Below are positions 1 through 9,299 of a DNA stretch of 64,000 bases, piece by piece. Each line of letters begins with the position of its first letter. The stretch's first letter is position 1. The DNA lies in assembly GCA_963842455.1 (NCBI GenBank), contig CAWJHE010000009.1:62001-126000 (forward strand), given 5' to 3'. A model generated the notes under the pieces. That model was not told where the DNA came from, ran no database searches, and worked only from the letters and a program-made list of their open reading frames with translations. The translations under genes and the position numbers were made by a program. This stretch comes from CAWJHE01 sp963842455 (GTDB lineage: Bacteria > Chloroflexota > Anaerolineae > Anaerolineales > UBA4823).

Positions 1-164
1 TATTTTCTACTTCACCTCACGCAACATTTTGCACGGCCCACGAAGTGCGATTGACTTTTCCAATCCAATGGCTTAGATATTTCAAACCTCACAGCGTCGA
101 CAGAATTTCGCAAATATCAGGTATAGTACAATAGATAAAAGGAGAAAATATTCAAGGAAATATT

Positions 165-1925
165 ATGTTAGATGCTCCCAGTATAAATTTATTACGTAAC
201 CAGATTGATTTCTCAACAGTCCCCTTCAGCGACCGTGGATCCAGGTTGTTAATCTTCCTGAACCCCGAGCAGCATAATCTCTATATTCGATTGGCTGAAA
301 GGTTGACCAGCCTGGAATCAAATATCGAAGCCTATTTACACCGCCCGCCGTTTATCCATGATCTTTGTTTTGTGGATCAACACGGGGAAAAATTAACCTT
401 TGAAACAACAACCTACCCTCATGCGCTCTATTTCAACACCAGGCTGGGCGATTTTGGTCTGGTTTTTCAAGATAGGCGCAGCCTGTCCTTTGGCATACCA
501 CCGCAAACCATTGCGGGTCTGCGCTTCTATGTTAAGCCTCAGTTTTGGAAAAAGACTGAACAGGGCGGTGAATTTAAATCTATCCGCGATCTATTCTACA
601 CCACCAATGCTGAGGTAATTGACAACCAGATTATCCCGGAAAATGGCGGATACCTGGTGCAGTTCATCATCAAATCGGGTGAGGACAGTACAGTCACCAT
701 TCAAGTTGGCAGCTCGACGACACAACTGGAGCAAACCATGCCCTTCTCGCAGGCCTATGAGGCTGCAGAGGCCCGCTGGAAAGCCTGGTTTGCAAAAGCC
801 CCCCCTGTTGCAGAGAAATACGTACGCACCTATTCCTACGCCTGGTGGATTATGGGCAACAACCTGATCTTGCCTCAAGGCAGCGTAGTCTATGAAGCCA
901 TGATGCCTTCCAAAGTAAATTACGTTGGCCTGTGGTTGTGGGATAGCGCCATGCACACCCTGGCTTATCGGCATGTGGACCCAGAGCTGGCGCGTAACCA
1001 AATTCGCGCCATGCTTGCTTGCCAGCTCCCGGATGGCATGCTGCCAGATGCTGTCTACGATGAGGGTATAATCGCCGAAATTGACCACCCCATTTTGGCA
1101 GAAGTCACCAAACCCCCGATCTTAGCCTGGGCGGCATTAAAATTACACCAGACCGCACCTGACCTGGAGTTTTTAAAAGAAATTTACATCCCCCTGGTGC
1201 GTTGGAACGCCTGGTGGTTCAGCATGAATGATGATGACGTGGATGGTCTGGCCCAGTACAACCACCCTTATTCATCCGGGCTGGATGATAATCCCTTATG
1301 GGACTACGGTATGCCGGTCGAATCCCCGGATTTGAACACCTACTTGTGCGTCCAAATGGGTTCACTCGCCATGATTGCAGAGATACTAGGGATGGATGCA
1401 GAAGCTGGGATGTGGCGGCGGCGTTCAGCTGCCATTGTCAGGCGCATGATAGAAGACTTTTGGGATGCAGAAGCAGGGATTTTCCGAGCTATGCACGAAA
1501 ACCAGCCAGTTCCAGTCATCACACCATTCAATCTTTATCCTTTATGGAGTGGGCAATTACCCAAAGAAATTCAGGATCGTATCCTGCAACACCTGTCTGA
1601 TCCCAATGAGTTTTGGGGGGAGCACGCCATCCCCTCCGTTGCCTATTCTGATCCGCATTACAATTCCGAAACAATGTGGCGAGGTCCGGTATGGGTAAAT
1701 ATCAATTACTTCTTCATTGAAGCGCTTCAACAAATCGGTGAAGTTGAATTGGCGAGAGAATTAACCCAAAAGACCTTAGAGTTGATCATGCACAACCCAG
1801 GGATTTACGAGTATTACAATTCCAAAAATGGAGAACCGCCAGAGAAATCTGCTCAGGCTTTTGGCTGGACAGCAGCTGTCTTCATTGACTTAGCTATTTC
1901 GGCTAGTGCAGATCTCGACGAGTAA
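165..1925 (+). CDS. GH63/GH37-like glycoside hydrolase (MGH1-like)
   Basis: Predicted cytoplasmic inverting glycosidase with an (alpha/alpha)6 barrel, 586 aa, no signal peptide. The barrel region carries the family hallmarks: WLWDSAMH near residue 258, a DPELARNQIRAML stretch, SGLDDNPLWD near 371-380 (general-acid region) and MWRGPVWVNINYF near 503-516. These match the GH63/GH37 clan, which includes trehalases and mannosyl- or glucosylglycerate hydrolases. The first ~200 residues are a beta-rich N-terminal domain. An AAGGAA ribosome site lies 5 bases before the ATG. The gene heads a run with otsA, a GT4 enzyme and otsB, 11 bases before otsA. I therefore infer a role in turnover of trehalose or a related glucosyl compatible solute. 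The exact substrate cannot be read from sequence. Confidence 0.8.
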   Translation: MLDAPSINLLRNQIDFSTVPFSDRGSRLLIFLNPEQHNLYIRLAERLTSLESNIEAYLHRPPFIHDLCFVDQHGEKLTFETTTYPHALYFNTRLGDFGLVFQDRRSLSFGIPPQTIAGLRFYVKPQFWKKTEQGGEFKSIRDLFYTTNAEVIDNQIIPENGGYLVQFIIKSGEDSTVTIQVGSSTTQLEQTMPFSQAYEAAEARWKAWFAKAPPVAEKYVRTYSYAWWIMGNNLILPQGSVVYEAMMPSKVNYVGLWLWDSAMHTLAYRHVDPELARNQIRAMLACQLPDGMLPDAVYDEGIIAEIDHPILAEVTKPPILAWAALKLHQTAPDLEFLKEIYIPLVRWNAWWFSMNDDDVDGLAQYNHPYSSGLDDNPLWDYGMPVESPDLNTYLCVQMGSLAMIAEILGMDAEAGMWRRRSAAIVRRMIEDFWDAEAGIFRAMHENQPVPVITPFNLYPLWSGQLPKEIQDRILQHLSDPNEFWGEHAIPSVAYSDPHYNSETMWRGPVWVNINYFFIEALQQIGEVELARELTQKTLELIMHNPGIYEYYNSKNGEPPEKSAQAFGWTAAVFIDLAISASADLDE

Positions 1926-1936
1926 AAGAGGCATCT

Positions 1937-3424
1937 ATGAGCAATTGTCATGATGAAGAAAAAAGAGCCCTCTCCCCAGTTTTAATTGCATCTAACCGCG
2001 GACCGGTGACCATTCAGAAAGATGAGGCTGGCATTATTGAATTCCATCGCGGGGCAGGTGGTTTAGTGACCGCTTTGACGGGTTTAACTCACCAGGTGGA
2101 TGCTGCCTGGATATCCTGCGCTAATACACCAGAAGATAGCGAGTGGCATGAGGGAAAAGCGACTCTGATAGATAATGGCTCAGATGTTGATATTAAGTTT
2201 CTTTCCCCAAGTCCTGAAGCTTACGATGGTTACTACAATGTGATTGCCAATCCACTGCTCTGGTTTTTGCAGCACTCCATGTGGGACGTGCCCAATGCTC
2301 CAATCATTAACAAAGAAACCTGGAAAGCCTGGGATGATGGCTATGTGACCGTGAACAAGCTTTTTGCCAATCGGATTGCGGAAATTTGCGCTTCAGAATA
2401 CAAACCCGGATTGGTGATGCTCCAGGACTATCACCTTTACCTGGTTGCCAAATATCTTCGACAGCAGTTACGCCCACGCCAACGCCCGATCATATCCCAC
2501 TTTATCCACATTCCCTGGCCCGGTCCGGAATACTGGGGGATCTTACCCCCCACCATGCGGCAGGCCATCTTCGAAGGCTTATGTGCTGTGGACATGTTGG
2601 GTTTTCAGACACATAACGACGCATTGAACTTTATTCGCACGTGTGAATCATACCTGCCAAGAGCCAGTGTAAGTTTCAAGCATAATCGTGTCTGGTACCG
2701 CAATCATGCCACCTATGTTCGCGATTTTCCCATATCAATCGATGTGCAAGCGTTAAAACAAATGGCAGAAAAACCTGATATTGCTATTTATGAAAACGAA
2801 ATCGAAAACATGATAGGTGACCGGAAGTTAATCCTGCGCATCGACCGAATTGAGCCTAGTAAGAATATCGTGCGCGGCTTCCTAGCCTTCAAGGAGTTTC
2901 TTGACCTTTACCCAGATTATCTCGGAAAAGTTTCCTTCCTGTGCCTGTTAGTACCTTCCAGGCTCGAGGTGGATGAATACAAAAATTACCTGGACACCTT
3001 GATGGCGACCGCAGGACAAATCAATGCCCGTTATGGCACCCATGAATGGGAACCTATTCGAATTGTAGTGGGCGAAAACTATCCTCGCGCCGTAGCTGCT
3101 CTCAAGATGTATGACGTGCTCCTGGTCAACGCCATCGCGGATGGGATGAACCTGGTTGCAAAAGAAGGGCCGGTTGTAAATGAAAGAGATGGAGGCTTAA
3201 TTCTTTCTGAACGGGCTGGTGCGCGTCAGCAATTAGAATCCGGAGCCCTTATCATTTCTCCATGCGACATTTACGCAACCGCCGAAGCTATTTACCAGAC
3301 GCTGGTCTCACCGCAGGAAATACGCCACGAAAAATCAGAACGCCTGCGTCGCTTGATCGAGCGCGAAGACATCAACGATTGGCTCTGCCGGCAATTGGAT
3401 ACAATCTCAGAATTAAATTTGTAG
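1937..3424 (+). CDS. otsA: Trehalose-6-phosphate synthase (GT20)
   Basis: Transfers glucose from a nucleotide sugar to glucose-6-phosphate to form trehalose-6-phosphate in the cytoplasm. 495 aa, close to the usual ~470-500. Visible motifs: ASNRGPV at residues 18-24, GAGGLVTAL (nucleotide-sugar loop), HIPWPGPEYWGILP near 190, RIDRIEPSKN near 302 (Arg and Lys for UDP-glucose phosphates) and ADGMNLVAKEG near 400 (Asp and Glu equivalents of the E. coli donor site). The usual NPIRDGMNL reads NAIADGMNL here, a mild deviation. It sits between the GH63-like gene and a GT4 gene, with otsB two genes downstream, so an otsA-GT4-otsB transcription unit is likely. Related glucosyl-polyol-phosphate synthases in GT20 are an alternative. 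Confidence 0.88.
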   Translation: MSNCHDEEKRALSPVLIASNRGPVTIQKDEAGIIEFHRGAGGLVTALTGLTHQVDAAWISCANTPEDSEWHEGKATLIDNGSDVDIKFLSPSPEAYDGYYNVIANPLLWFLQHSMWDVPNAPIINKETWKAWDDGYVTVNKLFANRIAEICASEYKPGLVMLQDYHLYLVAKYLRQQLRPRQRPIISHFIHIPWPGPEYWGILPPTMRQAIFEGLCAVDMLGFQTHNDALNFIRTCESYLPRASVSFKHNRVWYRNHATYVRDFPISIDVQALKQMAEKPDIAIYENEIENMIGDRKLILRIDRIEPSKNIVRGFLAFKEFLDLYPDYLGKVSFLCLLVPSRLEVDEYKNYLDTLMATAGQINARYGTHEWEPIRIVVGENYPRAVAALKMYDVLLVNAIADGMNLVAKEGPVVNERDGGLILSERAGARQQLESGALIISPCDIYATAEAIYQTLVSPQEIRHEKSERLRRLIEREDINDWLCRQLDTISELNL

Positions 3425-3440
3425 GTGAACCGAAAGAAAC

Positions 3441-4703
3441 GTGAAAAATCCACAAGTTGCTATCCTGCATTACAGCGCCCCGCCGATTGTTGGCGGGGTT
3501 GAAGCCGTCATGCTTGCGCATGCCCGTCTTTTCCACCAGAAAAACTACCCAACCACCATCCTGGCTGGTCGTGGCACACAAGAAGGCATCGGCTCATGTG
3601 CGCAGTTTATCCAAATCCCTGAAATCGACTCACAACATCCTGACATCCTGACAGCCAGTAACGCCTTAGAAAAAGGACAGGTTCCAGAAAACTTTGACCT
3701 GCTGGTCACGCAACTCGCAAAGAAACTTGCGCCAGTATTAAAGGAATTTGACACCCTGATCGTCCATAATATATTCACCAAGCATTTCAACCTGCCATTG
3801 ACGGCTGCGTTGCACCGCTTACTGGATCAGGGGTTCATCCAGCAGGGGATTGCCTGGTGTCATGATTTTACCTGGACCAGTCCAAGCTCTCGGAGCAAAG
3901 TCCATCCTGGTTATCCCTGGGATCTGTTAAGAACCCCACATCCACGCTTGAGCTATGTGGTGGTATCTGAAGAGCGCCAAAAGGACCTGGCTGGCTTGTT
4001 TGAATGCCCGACAGAAGAAATCAGGGTCGTCTACAATGGCGTAGACCCGCAGGATTTACTCGGCTTATCTACGGAAGGTATGGCATTAATCAACCGTTTG
4101 GGTTTGCTTAGCAGCGAACTGAACATCCTGATGCCGGTACGGGTCACCCAAGCTAAGAATATCGAATACGCCCTGAAAGTGGTCGCTGAGATTGCTTCAC
4201 GCGGTATCCAGGTTAAACTGGTTCTTACTGGACCTCCCGACCCGCATGATGCCCAAAATATGGCTTATTACCAATCCTTACGCCAGGTTCGCCAGGAGCT
4301 TGGCATTGAGAACCAGATGCGCTTTGTCTTCGAATCCGGTCCTGACCCTGAACAGCCCTATCAGATTGATAGCCGTGTAGTTGGCGATCTATTCCGCATC
4401 AGCGACCTGCTCTTCATGCCCAGTCATAGGGAGGGCTTTGGCATGCCGGTTCTGGAAGCTGGCCTGGCAGGCATCCCAATTATTGCAAGCGAAATCCCAG
4501 CCGCGGTCGAAATCGCTGCAAATGAAGCGCTGCTGATCCAACCAGATCAGAACCCTGAAATCACTATTGTTCAAATTATCGATCTGGTCAAGCGTAACCC
4601 GATCAGCCGCTTCCGCCGGCAAGTGCGCCTGAATTACACCTGGGAAGCAATCTTCAAAAAAGAAATTGAACCCTTGCTGCAACAGGGGAGTCATCCATGC
4701 TGA
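3441..4703 (+). CDS. GT4-family glycosyltransferase
   Basis: Retaining GT-B glycosyltransferase of 420 aa, starting at GTG. The N-terminal Rossmann half begins with a glycine-rich loop (PPIVGGVEAVML). The C-terminal half contains VVYNGVD near 208, LMPVRVTQAKNIEYAL near 233 and the donor-site EX7E-type motif in HREGFGMPVLEAGLAG near 330. No membrane segment. It lies between otsA and otsB and overlaps otsB by 7 bases, so the three are probably co-translated. Such a transferase inside a trehalose operon suggests that trehalose, or the product of OtsA/OtsB, is further glycosylated, or that this is a second route to a glucosyl solute. That is inference from context; acceptor and donor are unknown. 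Confidence 0.78.
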   Translation: MKNPQVAILHYSAPPIVGGVEAVMLAHARLFHQKNYPTTILAGRGTQEGIGSCAQFIQIPEIDSQHPDILTASNALEKGQVPENFDLLVTQLAKKLAPVLKEFDTLIVHNIFTKHFNLPLTAALHRLLDQGFIQQGIAWCHDFTWTSPSSRSKVHPGYPWDLLRTPHPRLSYVVVSEERQKDLAGLFECPTEEIRVVYNGVDPQDLLGLSTEGMALINRLGLLSSELNILMPVRVTQAKNIEYALKVVAEIASRGIQVKLVLTGPPDPHDAQNMAYYQSLRQVRQELGIENQMRFVFESGPDPEQPYQIDSRVVGDLFRISDLLFMPSHREGFGMPVLEAGLAGIPIIASEIPAAVEIAANEALLIQPDQNPEITIVQIIDLVKRNPISRFRRQVRLNYTWEAIFKKEIEPLLQQGSHPC

Positions 4704-5473
4704 GTGGTCCTCAAACTGAAATTGAGCGCATTTCCCAAGCAGAATGCCTGTGGTTATTTCTTGATTACGACGGCACCCTGGCAGATTTTGCGCCTACACC
4801 GGATGATATCTTCCCCGATCCTGAAATCATCGCTTTGATCACCCACCTCAATCAGCATCCCAAAATCAGAGTAGCCGTTGTCAGCGGGCGGCGACTGGAC
4901 CATTTGCGCGCCTTACTCCCCATCCCGGGCTTGACCCTAGCCGGCACCTATGGAGTGGAAATCTTGCTGCCAGATGGCAAGGTTCATAATCGCCTGGTGG
5001 TTGAGGATATTCGCCCCTACCTGGATGATCTCAAACCCCGCTGGCAGGATCTGATCACTAATTGTCAAGGTTTTTACTTGGAAGATAAGGGCTGGTCCCT
5101 GGCGCTGCATGCTCGCTTCGCAGATGACCAAGAAGCCAGTCAAGTGTTGGAACAAGCCAAAGAGCTAGCCGCCGGCCAAATCAACCTTAACCTGTTCCGC
5201 ATCCTGGGAGGTCACAAATTTTTGGAAACTAGCCCCCAAAAAGCGAATAAGGGCAACACCATCCAATATTTATTGGAGCAGTATCCTGCTGTTGAATGCC
5301 TGCCCATCTATATCGGCGATGACGATAAAGACGAAGAAGCCTTTCAAGTAATCAAGCAGAAAGGCGGCATTGCCATAATGGTTTCAGAAAAGCCAAGAAT
5401 TAGCCATGCCGAATTGCGCTTGCCGGCTCCGCCAGCAGTGTTAAAATGGTTGCAATCACTCCTTATCAAATAA
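4697..5473 (+). CDS. otsB: Trehalose-6-phosphate phosphatase (HAD)
   Basis: Removes phosphate from trehalose-6-phosphate. 258 aa, typical for OtsB. HAD motif I is FLDYDGTLADF near residues 20-30 (nucleophile and acid Asp), motif II is VVSGRRLDHL near 60, and motif IV is IGDDDKDEEAF near 203. The cap region lies between motifs II and III. The ATG is inside the last codons of the GT4 gene (overlap 7 bases), which indicates translational coupling. Together with otsA it completes the two-step OtsAB route. If OtsA makes another glucosyl-polyol phosphate, this enzyme would act on that product. Confidence 0.88.
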   Translation: MLSGPQTEIERISQAECLWLFLDYDGTLADFAPTPDDIFPDPEIIALITHLNQHPKIRVAVVSGRRLDHLRALLPIPGLTLAGTYGVEILLPDGKVHNRLVVEDIRPYLDDLKPRWQDLITNCQGFYLEDKGWSLALHARFADDQEASQVLEQAKELAAGQINLNLFRILGGHKFLETSPQKANKGNTIQYLLEQYPAVECLPIYIGDDDKDEEAFQVIKQKGGIAIMVSEKPRISHAELRLPAPPAVLKWLQSLLIK

Positions 5474-5489
5474 ACAGCGAGAAACATTC

Positions 5490-6149
5490 ATGAACCTTCT
5501 AGAAAACGTGATTGGCGCAGCACAAATTGCCAGCCTTTTATTCCTCTCGCCACTGCTCCGCTCCCGGTATAACCGTTGGGGAGCCAGCGATAAAGAAATC
5601 CAAGAAACGCTGCCAGGCGATGAACTGGTCCCTGACCCCATGCTTGGCTATACCCATGCCATCAGTATCGCCGCGCCGCCCTCAGCCATTTGGCCCTGGT
5701 TGGTACAGATTGGGCAGGGGCGAGGCGGCTTATACAGCTACGATGGATTGGAAAACCTGGCTGGCTGTAAGATCCACAGCGTTGATATGATCTTGCCAGA
5801 GCACCAGAATCCCAACCCTGGCGACCTGGTTCGCCTCGGCCCTCAGGGTTATCCTTGCTTTTCGATCGCCGCGATCGAGAACTGTAGAGCTCTGGTACTT
5901 GTCAGCGCAGACCCGAAGACCGGCGAGCCCGGAAACGACAAACCTCGAATAGAAAAAGGCTATAGCATCGCCTCCTGGCAATTCGCACTGGAACCCGAAG
6001 ATGCACAAAACACCCGTCTGATGGTGCGCCAACGCCTGGCGTACAGCCCCGACATGGCCTGGGTTTGGCGATTGACTGAGCCGATTAATTTTGTCATGGA
6101 ACGCAAGATGCTTTTGGGGATCAAACAAAGAGTTAAGCAGAATCAATAA
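5490..6149 (+). CDS. SRPBCC-fold protein
   Basis: 219 aa. A short N-terminal hydrophobic helix (residues 5-24) precedes a region that reads as a START/SRPBCC ligand-binding fold. The typical opening strand is HAISIAAPPSAIWPWLVQIGQGRGGLYSY near residues 50-75, and there is a long C-terminal helix. Proteins with this 'WPWLVQIGQGRGG' signature are common in Chloroflexota and Actinobacteria and mostly have no known function; they are thought to bind hydrophobic ligands. It follows otsB by 16 bases and may share its transcript. No catalytic residues recognised. Confidence 0.7.
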   Translation: MNLLENVIGAAQIASLLFLSPLLRSRYNRWGASDKEIQETLPGDELVPDPMLGYTHAISIAAPPSAIWPWLVQIGQGRGGLYSYDGLENLAGCKIHSVDMILPEHQNPNPGDLVRLGPQGYPCFSIAAIENCRALVLVSADPKTGEPGNDKPRIEKGYSIASWQFALEPEDAQNTRLMVRQRLAYSPDMAWVWRLTEPINFVMERKMLLGIKQRVKQNQ

Positions 6150-6301
6150 AATAACCCTTCTCAAGAAGCTTCAACCTGTATACCTTTTTTTGAAGATTTG
6201 AGTATATAATAATCCTGGGTCGTATAAAATTGAAAACTGTTCCCCTGGACAAAATAATTTCTCTTGGATGATCACCACATTCCAAGATGGGTGGTATTAA
6301 A

Positions 6302-8113
6302 ATGCCAGGTACAGGTGTAGAAATCGGATTATCTCTTTTACTTATTTCGCCATTAATCTTTAGCGCTGTCCTCGGACCGATCCTGGCGTTCATCATTTAC
6401 CGCAACAAGGATGCGCCCGGAGCCAGACCGTTAATTGCGATGCTTTTGGCAGCTTCTCTTTGGTCCATCGGATATGCCTTAGAAATGCTCAGCCAGGATT
6501 TTACCAGTACCTTTTTTTGGGCCAGGATCCAATACTTGGGCATCGCTATCCTTCCCCTAACCTGGCATCTTTTTGCAATCCAATACCTGGGTAATCGCAA
6601 ATGGTCTTTACGATCGAGAATATACCGCCTTATGACGGTTCTGATCCCCAGTGCGACCATTCTCCTTGTTTGGACAAATGAAGCTCATAGGCTCGTGTGG
6701 ACACAAACAGGGCTACTTGCAATCGGGCCTTTTCAAATATTGGATGTAGAGTACGGGCCATGGTTCTGGGTTCATATTACTTATGTGTATAGCCTCATGC
6801 TGATCGCGTCTGTCCGCCTGATCGAAGGTTTAGTTAGATCAGTTCGCCACCATCGTTGGCAAATCCTTGTCGTTTTACTGGCTGTTGTTTTCCCCTGGCT
6901 GGGCAACCTGGTGTATCTCACAGACATCAATCCGGTCCCAGGCTGGGATTGGACGCCGTTCGCTTTCACGCTATCAGGTATTTTATTCACCTTCAGCCTT
7001 TTGCAATTCAACATTGTGAGGATTATTCCAATTGCCCAACAAACAGTATTTGCAGGTTTGCCAGAGAGTGTTTTTGTCTTAGATCTGCAGGACTGTATTG
7101 TTGATTTGAACAATGCTGCCAGAAAATTAATTAACGAACCGCTTTACAACCCATTGGGGAACCACTTTTCAGTGGTCTTACCGCAATTTATAACCTGGAT
7201 CGAGGCTGCCAAAACAAGAGGGGATCAGCAATTTGAAGTTAGCATGGGTAAAGAGCCTGGTACCCTATTCTATGACTTGTCGATATCAACAATCACCAAT
7301 GCAGACAATCAACCTATTGGCTGGTTGGTTGTCTTACATGACATTACACAACAAAAAAATATTCAACGGCAACTTGAAAAAGCCCGATTAGAGCTGGAAC
7401 AAATCGTTGCTCAAAAAACTGAAGATTTAAGAAATACCATCAACCAATTGCAGTCATTGACATCCCGACTGAATGATATTCGAGAGTCTGAGCGTCAGGA
7501 GATTGCATCCTATTTGCACGACCAGGTTGGGCAAAACCTGACCGGGCTGAATCTAAACCTTCAGATTTTAGAAAACCAGCTATCCTCAATGCCGGACCAG
7601 GACTTGACCTCTCGATTGATAGATTCAAGGAAACTGGTTGAAGAAACTACCCGGATGGTGCGACAGTTCATGGTCGACCTGCACCCTCCAATATTGGACG
7701 ACTATGGCCTGGTACCAGCATTGAAATGGTATAGCAATCAATTTTCATCACGCACCGAAATCCCCGTACAGGTAACTGCCAGCGAGGACATTCCCGACCT
7801 GCCCAAGAAGACAGAACTGATTTTATTCCGGATCGTTCAAGAAATTCTCAATAATGTTGCCAAGCATGCCCAAGCTTCCCAGGTGAAAATTTCTTTAGAA
7901 AACATCCCGGGGGAACTGATTTTGCGTGTCAGGGACAATGGGATAGGCTTTGACCCGGCTGCCCCCGCTGACCCAGATCAGTTGACCCATTGGGGGTTAA
8001 TTCACATCAATCAAATGGCAGACTCGATTGGGGGAAAGTTGGAGATCATTTCAGCAAAAAGTGCGGGGACGCAGGTATTTGTGAGACTGTTAAGAAGGCA
8101 AAATGAGCATTAA
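6302..8113 (+). CDS. Sensor histidine kinase, NarX/LiaS-type
   Basis: Membrane sensor kinase that should autophosphorylate and pass phosphate to the overlapping response regulator. About 603 aa from the ATG at 6302, chosen because GGTGG lies 7 bases upstream; an in-frame ATG at 6287 is the alternative. The first ~230 residues hold seven or more membrane helices (7TM histidine-kinase N-terminal type). A PAS domain follows (~250-355), then a coiled coil. The dimerisation helix carries SYLHDQVGQNLTGLNL near 400 (HisKA_3 phospho-His), and the HATPase domain has EILNNVAKHA, RDNGIGFD and WGLIHINQMA. The stop overlaps the regulator start by 11 bases. The sensed signal is unknown. Confidence 0.88.
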   Translation: MPGTGVEIGLSLLLISPLIFSAVLGPILAFIIYRNKDAPGARPLIAMLLAASLWSIGYALEMLSQDFTSTFFWARIQYLGIAILPLTWHLFAIQYLGNRKWSLRSRIYRLMTVLIPSATILLVWTNEAHRLVWTQTGLLAIGPFQILDVEYGPWFWVHITYVYSLMLIASVRLIEGLVRSVRHHRWQILVVLLAVVFPWLGNLVYLTDINPVPGWDWTPFAFTLSGILFTFSLLQFNIVRIIPIAQQTVFAGLPESVFVLDLQDCIVDLNNAARKLINEPLYNPLGNHFSVVLPQFITWIEAAKTRGDQQFEVSMGKEPGTLFYDLSISTITNADNQPIGWLVVLHDITQQKNIQRQLEKARLELEQIVAQKTEDLRNTINQLQSLTSRLNDIRESERQEIASYLHDQVGQNLTGLNLNLQILENQLSSMPDQDLTSRLIDSRKLVEETTRMVRQFMVDLHPPILDDYGLVPALKWYSNQFSSRTEIPVQVTASEDIPDLPKKTELILFRIVQEILNNVAKHAQASQVKISLENIPGELILRVRDNGIGFDPAAPADPDQLTHWGLIHINQMADSIGGKLEIISAKSAGTQVFVRLLRRQNEH

Positions 8114-8750
8114 AGTTTTGATTGCAGACGATCATGCTATCGTGAGAGATGGCTTGAGCGCTTTATTAAGAAGTCGCTCAGGGTTGGATGTGATTGATTA
8201 CGCAGTAAACGGGCTGGAGGTTATTGAAAAAGCGATCAATTTACGCCCGGATGTGATTATCATGGACATCTCCATGCCCGAGCTGAATGGCATTATTGCC
8301 ACCCAACGCATCCTGGATGGGTATCCAGATGCCCGTATCATCATGCTTTCCATCTTAGGTGATCCTGAACACATCTTTCAAGCCCTCCAGTCCGGAGCTT
8401 ATGGCTACCTGTTAAAGGAAACCGCGGGACGTGAAGTGATCGATGCTGTAGTAGCCGTTTTCTCTGGAAAAATTTACCTTTCTCAACCCGTGATGCAAAC
8501 CCTGATCAGGGACTATATCTTCCACCGAAGTTTACCGGACAAGAAGAGCCCTCTAGATCAGCTCAGCTTCCGAGAGCGAGAAGTGCTGCAAGGGGTTATG
8601 GAAGGAAAAACAAGTACAGAGATCGCCAAAATTCTGTTCCTTTCTCCAAAAACAGTAGAAACCTATCGAAGCCGGGTTATGAAAAAGCTGGACGTGCCAG
8701 ACTTGCCCAGCCTGATCAAATATGTGGTTAAGGAAGGCATGCTGTCCTGA
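8103..8750 (+). CDS. NarL/FixJ-family response regulator
   Basis: 215 aa transcriptional regulator paired with the kinase just upstream (11-base overlap). The receiver domain spans residues 1-120 with acidic pair ADDHAIVRDG at 8-17, phospho-acceptor Asp55 in IIMDISMPELNG and Lys in YLLKE near 105. The C-terminal LuxR-type helix-turn-helix is clear: LSFREREVLQGVMEGKTSTEIAKILFLSPKTVETYRSRVMKKL, here given only as the recognition region near residues 150-200. It should bind DNA as a dimer once phosphorylated. Targets are not evident in the window. Confidence 0.9.
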   Translation: MSIKVLIADDHAIVRDGLSALLRSRSGLDVIDYAVNGLEVIEKAINLRPDVIIMDISMPELNGIIATQRILDGYPDARIIMLSILGDPEHIFQALQSGAYGYLLKETAGREVIDAVVAVFSGKIYLSQPVMQTLIRDYIFHRSLPDKKSPLDQLSFREREVLQGVMEGKTSTEIAKILFLSPKTVETYRSRVMKKLDVPDLPSLIKYVVKEGMLS

Positions 8751-8754
8751 GCCT

Positions 8755-9052
8755 GTAAGGGCAAAGAATCTCACTTTCCCTACAGGTAGAACCCAGCTTT
8801 CCTTCCCGCGCAACACCCACCATTGCACAAAAGACATAACAGCTCCGCCTGCTACCCCAAGACCGGCTGTCAACATAGGACTATACCTTGCGGCTGTTCG
8901 TTCATGGTTTGGTTTGAAGGTGCAGCCTGCGCGGCCAGGTCCATCAGCGTCGATGACAAGTAGCCGAGCACATAGGTCAGCAATGCTCCTATCAGGGTAG
9001 CCAACCACCAATCCCGGCGGGCGATATTCGGAAACCTTTGATCCTTGAACAT
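8755..9052 (-). pseudogene. Frameshifted small membrane-protein remnant
   Basis: Two minus-strand frames together resemble one small integral membrane protein. From 9052 one frame reads a hydrophobic helix (WWLATLIGALLTYVLGYLSS). Near 8880 the similarity continues in another frame (TAGLGVAGGAVMSFVQWWVLRGKESW). The pattern of paired helices with 'QWWVLR' is common in Chloroflexota membrane proteins of unknown function. The frame break and the early end against the response-regulator gene suggest a decayed or mis-sequenced gene. I assign no function. Confidence 0.4.
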
Positions 9053-9096
9053 ATGCCATATTCAACATAGCCAAGATGTCATTTTTTATCAATAAG

Positions 9097-9138
9097 TTGA
9101 AAATGTCCTGATTAATCATGCTATAATTAATCTATAAT
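9097..9138 (+). promoter_or_regulatory. Putative sigma-70 promoter of the protease gene
   Basis: TTGAAA at 9097-9102 is followed after 19 bases by TATAAT at 9122-9127, and a second TATAAT occurs at 9133-9138. This lies about 160 bases upstream of the protease start at 9300. The rest of 9139-9299 is a leader with no evident structure. The spacing is slightly long, so the call is tentative. Confidence 0.35.
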
Positions 9139-9299
9139 TTGTCTAGATCAATTTGGGTTAGCTTAACAACCTGGATAGAATCTACTTCAAATTTATATGG
9201 GACAAAAATGGGGGAATGGCAGAACACGGAGATTGTAATTCTGTAAATTTTTCCTGGGCGCTTTGTGGGCATATTTAATTAAATAGAAAGGAAAAACAA

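Noticed and set aside
591..1088. 165-codon minus-strand frame inside the GH63-like gene
   Set aside because: Lies wholly within a well-supported gene and shows no recognisable domain.
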